Shown here piece after piece: positions 58,870-64,000 of a stretch of DNA of 64,000 bases. The stretch is from [Clostridium] symbiosum (GTDB lineage: Bacteria; Bacillota; Clostridia; Lachnospirales; Lachnospiraceae). Below the pieces are notes generated by a model, which had not been told where the DNA came from, made no database searches, and saw only the letters and a program-made list of their open reading frames with translations. The position numbers and the translations under genes are program-made. How positions within the stretch are numbered: the stretch's first letter is position 1; every line of letters starts with the position of its first letter. The DNA is taken from assembly GCA_021769625.1 (NCBI GenBank), contig JAETSN010000017.1, positions 1 through 64,000 on the forward strand. The letters are read 5' to 3'.

Positions 58870-59973
58870 TTAACCAAACTCCGCTTCGATCCTCTCATAC
58901 CACTCATCAAAAAACATTTTATATGCCCTGCAGAAATAATTCTCATACATCCCCGTCCCGGCGTTGTATTCCCGATGCCTCTGGCAGCCGCCCCTGCAGA
59001 GCCGGTAGTATCTGCACTCCCTGCATTTTCCATCCAGCAGGCGGGAACGTTCGATAAAACCCGTTTCCTTCCTCTTTGCATCGATATGTTCCAATCTGTC
59101 CGTATTGAAATTCCCGAGCCGGTACTCGTCCAGCATATAAAAATCACAGGGATAAACGCTGCCGTCCGCCTCCACCACGTTCTGTATCCCGCAGATCCCC
59201 CGCTGGTCACAGGCCTCCGCCGGATATCCCAGAAGCAGTCTGATATAATTATCAAACTGTCTGATATAAGGCTGCCGTCCCTTTCTATAATCTTCATGCC
59301 AGAGCGCAAACAGCCTGATCAGAAAATTCCCGTATTCTTCCGGCTTTAAGGAATATCCCATCTTTCCGTAAGGTTCCCCCAGAGGGTCCAGACAGGCGAT
59401 ATACTGCTGATACCTCCAGCCCCGCCTTTCATATTCCCGGTAGATCTCCCCGATATTTTCGGCGATCTGCGGCGTCACCACCGTTAAAATATTATACTCC
59501 ACCTGATACTTATCCATAAGCTCCGCGGAACGGCATACCCGCTCAAAAGTATCCTCCCCCGTCTTTGTACGGCGCAGGGCATTATGGTATTCTTCTGTTC
59601 CGTCCACGGATAGCCCTACAAGAAAATGGTTCTCCTTCAGAAACAGACACCACTCCTCATCCAGCAGATAACCGTTGGTCTGCAGCGCATTGTGCACCTG
59701 TATCCCATGTTTGTTGTACTGCCTCTGGAACGCCACCGCCTTTTTGAAAAAATCGATCCCCCGCAATGTCGGTTCCCCGCCCTGGTAAGCATAGCTGACA
59801 GACCCTTCCGCCCGAAGCAGCGTCTTCCTTATCACATTTTTCAGCGTCTCCTCACTCATAAAGCCGAAAGACTCCGTAGCGCGCTTTTGCATCTCATCGC
59901 AGTAAAAGCAGTACTCACATTTCATATTGCACATGCCCGAGGCGGGCTTCATCAAAACACTGATCGGCGGCAT
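58870..59973 (-). CDS. Radical SAM-SPASM protein, anaerobic sulfatase maturase-like
   Basis: 367 residues. The radical SAM cluster is in MCNMKCEYCFYCDEM, followed by GGEPTLRGIDFF and a SPASM domain whose cysteines lie in CDQRGICGIQ, VYPCDFYML and KCRECRYYRLCRGGCQRHR. This is the anSME layout, which turns Cys or Ser into formylglycine in sulfatases. No sulfatase gene is in view. The ATG at 59973 follows GAGGAG. It lies 12 bases after the TauE-type gene, so it is cotranscribed with it. A maturase for another target is possible. Confidence 0.88.
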   Translation of the reverse strand: MPPISVLMKPASGMCNMKCEYCFYCDEMQKRATESFGFMSEETLKNVIRKTLLRAEGSVSYAYQGGEPTLRGIDFFKKAVAFQRQYNKHGIQVHNALQTNGYLLDEEWCLFLKENHFLVGLSVDGTEEYHNALRRTKTGEDTFERVCRSAELMDKYQVEYNILTVVTPQIAENIGEIYREYERRGWRYQQYIACLDPLGEPYGKMGYSLKPEEYGNFLIRLFALWHEDYRKGRQPYIRQFDNYIRLLLGYPAEACDQRGICGIQNVVEADGSVYPCDFYMLDEYRLGNFNTDRLEHIDAKRKETGFIERSRLLDGKCRECRYYRLCRGGCQRHREYNAGTGMYENYFCRAYKMFFDEWYERIEAEFG

Positions 59974-59984
59974 TTTTATTCTCC

Positions 59985-60773
59985 TCACATTGTAAACCTG
60001 TAAATATTATAGAGATTAATAAACAAAATGACAACCATCAGTGCAATAAACAACCTGTCCACCACCTTATCTGAAATCTTCTTATTAATCTTTCTTCCGG
60101 CTATCCCCCCGCCGATGCCGCCTGCTGCCATCCATATCAACATCGCTGTTTTAAATTCCGGTACACTTCCCGACACCACCGAAGAGAACAGGCTTGTGAT
60201 CTGCGAAAAGAAGATAATATACAAAGAGTTCTCAGCGGCATTCTTAGTCGGCATGGAAAAAAAGAAAAACAGGACCACCAGATTGATCGGTCCCCCTCCA
60301 ATGCCGAGAAAAGACGATAAGATCCCCAGAGCAAGCCCTATCAGGACGCAGGCTGCAGGCGCCGTCACATGATATGTTCTGATCCGGCTTTTATAAATCG
60401 TGTAAAGCAGCGTTCCAAACGTTACCACAAATAAACATGCCGCCTGAACGGCACCGACCCTGTCTTTGTCCGGGCTCACTGAGGATACGAAGGAAAACAG
60501 CCATTTCCCGGCAACGCCGCCGAGCGCTGCCCCCAAAGCCAACGGAAAACCTGTCTTCTGCTCAATACGTGACTCTCCTCCCATCTTACTCTTCAGCACA
60601 GAATAAGTGCTCATGGAAAGCACGGTACAGCCAGAAAGAAAACTGACCGCAGATACACTCATCACCCCTAATGCATCCAGAACGGGTTTGATAATGACAC
60701 CTCCGCCGATGCCGCAGATTGCCCCCGCTGCGGATGCCAGAAAACAAACCAAAAGAACTGCAATATAATGCAT
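59985..60773 (-). CDS. TauE/SafE-type sulfite/sulfonate exporter (TSUP)
   Basis: 262 residues, eight or so membrane segments. TSUP signatures: CGIGGGVIIKPVL near the start and SFLGIGGGPINLVVLFF in the second half, each preceding helix kinks. The family moves sulfite, sulfoacetate or related anions. The ATG lies only two bases after AAGGAG, an unusually tight spacing, but no better start exists. Coupled to the anSME-like gene downstream and near the NitT/TauT importer, suggesting organosulfur or sulfate-ester use. Confidence 0.87.
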   Translation of the reverse strand: MHYIAVLLVCFLASAAGAICGIGGGVIIKPVLDALGVMSVSAVSFLSGCTVLSMSTYSVLKSKMGGESRIEQKTGFPLALGAALGGVAGKWLFSFVSSVSPDKDRVGAVQAACLFVVTFGTLLYTIYKSRIRTYHVTAPAACVLIGLALGILSSFLGIGGGPINLVVLFFFFSMPTKNAAENSLYIIFFSQITSLFSSVVSGSVPEFKTAMLIWMAAGGIGGGIAGRKINKKISDKVVDRLFIALMVVILFINLYNIYRFTM

Positions 60774-60871
60774 ATCTCCTTACCCTCTGCTGGATAAATA
60801 ATATCCTTTTATAAGCAGCGCAAATTAAACAGCATATTTCTCTGTTTCCAATACCAAAGTTCCCAATATAA

Positions 60872-61609
60872 TTACCACCATTTAATTAAATCTGTTACTT
60901 CATTTCTTAGCGCAACAAATTTGTCATCTGTTACAACCCTCGGTCTTGGCAGATCATCATTTAAAACGGTTTTTACCGTTGTCGGTTTATTTGTCAACAC
61001 CATAATCTTATTTCCCAAATATACGGCTTCTTCTATATTATGAGTAATAAAAATAACCGTGGTTTTTGTCAACTGCCAAATTTTTACGAGCTCATCCTCC
61101 AATTTAAATCTAAGTTGAATATCCAATTGGCCATAAGGTTCGTCCATTAATAACAATTCCGGTTCTGTTGCAAAGGCTCTTGCTATTCCTACCCTTTGCA
61201 GCATGCTGGAAGAAAGCTGCCCAGGATAATAATTTCTATACGCAGTCAATCCTACCATATCAAGATATTTATCAACCAACTCCCGCTTTTTATCCGGTGC
61301 AACTTTTTTAATATCTAAACCAAAACCAACATTTTTTTCAACTGTCAGCCAAGGCATTGTAGAATCCCCCTGAAAAATATATGCAATATTGTTTATTTTG
61401 GGATCTACCTCTTTGTCATCCAGCAAAATCTGTCCCGATGTAATATCGTATATTTTAGTTAAACTATTTAAAAAAGTTGTCTTTCCGCATCCAGTGGGGC
61501 CTACAACGCATAGCAGATCGCCTTCTTCCACATCAAAAGACATATTATCTAACACTAATAAATCTCCAAATTTTTTCGTTAAATTCCTAACCTTAACTTT
61601 TTCTCCCAT
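60872..61609 (-). CDS. NitT/TauT ABC ATPase with degenerate signature
   Basis: 245 residues. Walker A GPTGCGKTT, Q-loop IFQGDS, Walker B LLLMDEPYGQLD and switch ITHNIEEA are intact, but the signature reads QLSSSMLQR in place of LSGGQ/M. The ATG at 61609 follows GGGAGAATGT. A partner ATPase with an intact signature but altered switch lies 14 bases upstream. Together they suggest a heterodimer. The substrate class (sulfonate, nitrate or thiamine-precursor-like) is unresolved. Confidence 0.88.
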   Translation of the reverse strand: MGEKVKVRNLTKKFGDLLVLDNMSFDVEEGDLLCVVGPTGCGKTTFLNSLTKIYDITSGQILLDDKEVDPKINNIAYIFQGDSTMPWLTVEKNVGFGLDIKKVAPDKKRELVDKYLDMVGLTAYRNYYPGQLSSSMLQRVGIARAFATEPELLLMDEPYGQLDIQLRFKLEDELVKIWQLTKTTVIFITHNIEEAVYLGNKIMVLTNKPTTVKTVLNDDLPRPRVVTDDKFVALRNEVTDLIKWW

Positions 61610-61622
61610 CACATTCTCCCAT

Positions 61623-62366
61623 TTATAATGTGCATTCCATGACTGCTGTGATTTCTTTACGCAATTCCAAAAATTCTTTTGATGTATAATTACGCGGCCT
61701 TGGCATTTCCACTTTATACTCTTTTCGGATTTCCGCCGGGCAGTTGCTCAGCAGAACGATCCTATCCGCCAAATAAATTGCTTCCTCTATATTATTGGTC
61801 ACAAATACCACTGTGCGTCGTTCTGATTCCCAAATACGTATTAATTCTTCCTGCATTTGATATCTGGTTTGCGCATCCAACGCACTGAATGGTTCATCCA
61901 TGAGCATTACTTTAGGTTCAATACAATATGCCCTTGCTATTCCGACTCTTTGCTGCATTCCTCCGGATAATTGAATCGGAAAAGACTTTTCAAAACCATC
62001 CAATCCCACCAGATTGATATAATGCTGTGCTTTTTCTCTACGTTTCTGCTTTGAAACATGGGTAACTTTCAGCCCATACTCTACATTCCCAATGGTAGTC
62101 AGCCATGGAAATAAATTTGTCGTCTGGAATACAACTCCTCTATCTGGCCCCGGTTTTACGACCTTTTCTCCATCTACAAAAATCTCGCCGGCGCTGGACG
62201 TTTCAAGTCCAGCCATCATATTGACAAGCGTAGTCTTTCCACATTGTCCCGGTCCCAAAAGAACGACAAATTCGTTTACGCTGACCTGCAGGTCCATAGG
62301 AGCCACCACCGGAATCTCTTTTCCATTATTAAAAAAAGATTTTGATATTTCTCTGCACTCTATCAT
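61623..62366 (-). CDS. NitT/TauT ABC ATPase with altered switch loop
   Basis: 247 residues. Walker A GPGQCGKTT, Q-loop VFQTTNL, signature QLSGGMQQR and Walker B LMDEPFSALD are intact, but the switch motif reads VTNNIEEA where THDIEEA is expected, losing the His that supports catalysis. The ATG at 62366 is two bases after the permease stop with GGGGGT in front; an earlier ATG lies inside the permease. Heterodimer partner of the ATPase downstream. Confidence 0.88.
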   Translation of the reverse strand: MIECREISKSFFNNGKEIPVVAPMDLQVSVNEFVVLLGPGQCGKTTLVNMMAGLETSSAGEIFVDGEKVVKPGPDRGVVFQTTNLFPWLTTIGNVEYGLKVTHVSKQKRREKAQHYINLVGLDGFEKSFPIQLSGGMQQRVGIARAYCIEPKVMLMDEPFSALDAQTRYQMQEELIRIWESERRTVVFVTNNIEEAIYLADRIVLLSNCPAEIRKEYKVEMPRPRNYTSKEFLELRKEITAVMECTL

Positions 62367-62368
62367 AT

Positions 62369-63145
62369 TTAACCCCCGGTTCTGTTCCATTTACACAATA
62401 CCTCCTCCAGCCTTCTCATCACTACAGCCAGAATAAAACCTACTATCCCTATCGCCACAATTCCCACCAGAATCTGAACAACATCGTTATTATTCATCCC
62501 GGTGGTTATGATCCAACCGACCCCTTCCGAAGAGCGAACCATCTCTGCTGCTACCACTGTTGCCCAGCTCGATGACATAGCTATCTGAAGCCCGGCAAAA
62601 ATCTGAGGAATTGACGAAGGTAAAGCTACAGTCAAAAAAAGCTGAACTTTGTTTGCTCCCAGCATTTCCGCTGTCCCCAAAAGCTTTCTATCCATTGCCT
62701 TTGCACCTGACCACGCGTTTAGTGTGACATTGGAAAACGCAGCCAGAAAAATGAGAAAGTATTTTGCACTTTCGCCCAAACCAAGCCAGATAATGGAGAT
62801 CGGAATCCATGCAATAGGAGGAATAGGACGAATCATTCCAAATAATGGTTGAAAAATAGCCTCAACAACCCTATTCCACCCCATCGCCAAACCGAGCATA
62901 ATTCCAATTGCAGATGCTACCACATAACCGATCAAAACACGGGATAGGCTCCACAAAATATGCACCAACAGGCTATATCTTCCTATTTTCCCAAAAATAG
63001 CATTGAAAAAAGCTACGGCCACTATATCCGGCCTGGGAATTAACTCCCCCAACATTGTTCCATTTGTAGCAAAGAACCATAGCACAACAAAACATACAAT
63101 AGATATGATTCCGGACAAAACTCCATATAATCTTTCTTTTTTCAT
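62369..63145 (-). CDS. NitT/TauT ABC permease, second
   Basis: 258 residues, about six membrane segments. The ATPase-coupling loop is MDRKLLGTAEMLGANKVQLFLTVALP. MIRPIPPIAWIPISIIWLGLGE and SWATVVAAEMVRSSEGVGWII are TauC/SsuC-type. Its start overlaps the upstream permease by four bases (ATGA). Confidence 0.9.
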   Translation of the reverse strand: MKKERLYGVLSGIISIVCFVVLWFFATNGTMLGELIPRPDIVAVAFFNAIFGKIGRYSLLVHILWSLSRVLIGYVVASAIGIMLGLAMGWNRVVEAIFQPLFGMIRPIPPIAWIPISIIWLGLGESAKYFLIFLAAFSNVTLNAWSGAKAMDRKLLGTAEMLGANKVQLFLTVALPSSIPQIFAGLQIAMSSSWATVVAAEMVRSSEGVGWIITTGMNNNDVVQILVGIVAIGIVGFILAVVMRRLEEVLCKWNRTGG

Positions 63146-63933
63146 TGTACATTCATCCCTTTCGCAACCATGACCTCAATTTTGTGCAATATTTTATCCA
63201 ACGCCAGCCCTACGACTCCTATTGTTATCATTCCAACCAAAACTAAATCCGGCCGCGAAATAGAACGAGCTTGCTGAATCATATAACCTAATCCATTACT
63301 GGATGCCAAAAGCTCTGCTGCTACAAGAGCCGTCCATGCCGCCCCCATAGCTACCCTCAGGCCTGTAAAAATCATAGGAATTGCAGTAGGAATTGCAATC
63401 TTAAATAACTTTTGTGCATTGGATGCTCCAAATACATCTCCAACCCACAAATGGAGTTCTTTCGTCTGCTGAATGCCCGTGTAAGAATTCACCACACAAG
63501 CAATAAATGAAGAAATGAAGATCACCAATACCTTGGGAAACAGCCCTATTCCAAAAAGCAGAATGAACAGCGGTATCCATGCCAATCCTGGAATCGGCCT
63601 GAGCAGATCAAACAACGGGCGAATAAATTTATCAATCCATTTATTCCATGCCATCAAAACTCCCAACGGAACTCCGATAATTACCCCTAAAATATATCCC
63701 AGAGACGCTACTTTCAGGCTCTGTATTGTATGAACGATCAATGTAGCTCCATCCGGATTTACATTATTTAATTTATAAATAAGGCTCTTAAAAACTTTTA
63801 CCGGACCCGGAAATACACTTTGACTTTTCAATTGCAATACATCAATGCAGAACCACCAAATAAAGATGAATATACCAACTGATAAAATTGATAACAATGT
63901 GTATTTCAACTCTTTTCTATTCTTATTTCGCAT
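63142..63933 (-). CDS. NitT/TauT ABC permease, first
   Basis: 263 residues, about six membrane segments. Core motifs LLRPIPGLAWIPLFILLFGIGLFPK, VGDVFGASNAQKLFKIAIP and AWTALVAAELLASSNGLGYMIQQ. Strong AAAGGAGGCAAT before the ATG. The substrate-binding protein is expected just beyond 64000, upstream in the same operon. A hairpin at 63951-63981 sits in the gap. Confidence 0.9.
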   Translation of the reverse strand: MRNKNRKELKYTLLSILSVGIFIFIWWFCIDVLQLKSQSVFPGPVKVFKSLIYKLNNVNPDGATLIVHTIQSLKVASLGYILGVIIGVPLGVLMAWNKWIDKFIRPLFDLLRPIPGLAWIPLFILLFGIGLFPKVLVIFISSFIACVVNSYTGIQQTKELHLWVGDVFGASNAQKLFKIAIPTAIPMIFTGLRVAMGAAWTALVAAELLASSNGLGYMIQQARSISRPDLVLVGMITIGVVGLALDKILHKIEVMVAKGMNVQ

Positions 63934-63950
63934 ATTGCCTCCTTTTATAT

Positions 63951-63981
63951 GGCCGGCACCTATACCAGATGCCAGCCATAT
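63951..63981 (-). promoter_or_regulatory. Intercistronic hairpin before the permease
   Basis: On the minus strand ATGGCTGGCA and TGCCGGCCAT form a 10-bp stem (one G-U pair) with an 11-base loop, 18 bases before the first permease. There is no T-run, so it is more likely an attenuator or mRNA stabiliser after a binding-protein gene than a terminator. Confidence 0.55.
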
Positions 63982-64000
63982 TTTACATCACTGACTATTG

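Overview
The window looks like a chromosomal segment of a gut Clostridium-group Firmicute, most likely Lachnospiraceae. The evidence is moderate GC coding DNA with strong AGGAGG-type ribosome sites, Firmicute-type metabolic genes (stand-alone TrpB-like enzyme, NifS/NifU pair, OFA-family MFS carrier, MetNI), a thioester/SpaA surface adhesin with a divergent sorting signal, a CspC-like subtilisin, and DUF families typical of that group. This placement comes from gene content only. No rRNA, tRNA or CRISPR array was seen.

Layout. 1-4.6 kb is accessory DNA: a truncated integrase tail, an orphan AbiEi-like antitoxin (DUF6088) with a clear promoter-operator, a DUF3800 protein, a complete tyrosine recombinase and small unknown proteins. 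4.6-16.9 kb is mostly metabolic: TrpB-like enzyme, AAA/DUF4143 ATPase with its own palindromic operator, ApbE, a UPF0303 protein with a decayed RhuM gene in front, cysK, a divergent three-cysteine Rrf2 regulator, and a nifS-nifU-mnmA Fe-S/tRNA thiolation operon. A YxeA-like protein preceded by four phased hexamers, a DUF3298 lipoprotein and an HD protein follow. 17-29.5 kb holds VOC, parA with a histone-H1-like Lys/Ala protein and a HAD phosphatase, an MFS carrier with metNI, a carbamate-kinase-like enzyme with an altered active-site loop, lspA, a membrane XRE regulator, an iron alcohol dehydrogenase and an AAA/PD-(D/E)XK protein.

29.5-44.5 kb is an accessory, defence-rich island. It contains a degraded YdcF gene, a segmental duplication (DUF5714 plus DUF1905/DUF1801) in which each copy is broken differently, a DUF7309 protein, a complete four-gene Wadjet system (jetABCD), decayed GNAT and topoisomerase III fragments, a GNAT two-gene unit and a Septu-like ATPase/HNH pair. 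44.5-57.7 kb carries a subtilisin-like protease, an HD-GYP protein with a degenerate receiver, a FapA/DUF342 protein with N-terminal repeats, a 1905-residue thioester adhesin with a membrane partner, and an SDR. 57.8-64 kb carries an HTH-Uma2 protein under a near-perfect 21-bp palindrome, then a sulfur-flavoured block: anaerobic sulfatase-maturase-like radical SAM protein, TauE-type exporter, and a NitT/TauT ABC importer with two ATPases and two permeases.

Most interesting: the two NitT/TauT ATPases carry complementary lesions (one lacks the LSGGQ glycines, the other lacks the switch histidine), which predicts an obligate heterodimer with one working site. A nested double-cloverleaf intergenic repeat occurs at 17593-17740, with a relative at 15217-15341 and a stub at 32597. 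Three accessory genes have long palindromes placed directly over their own promoters. The Wadjet/Septu island is flanked by mobile-element scars.
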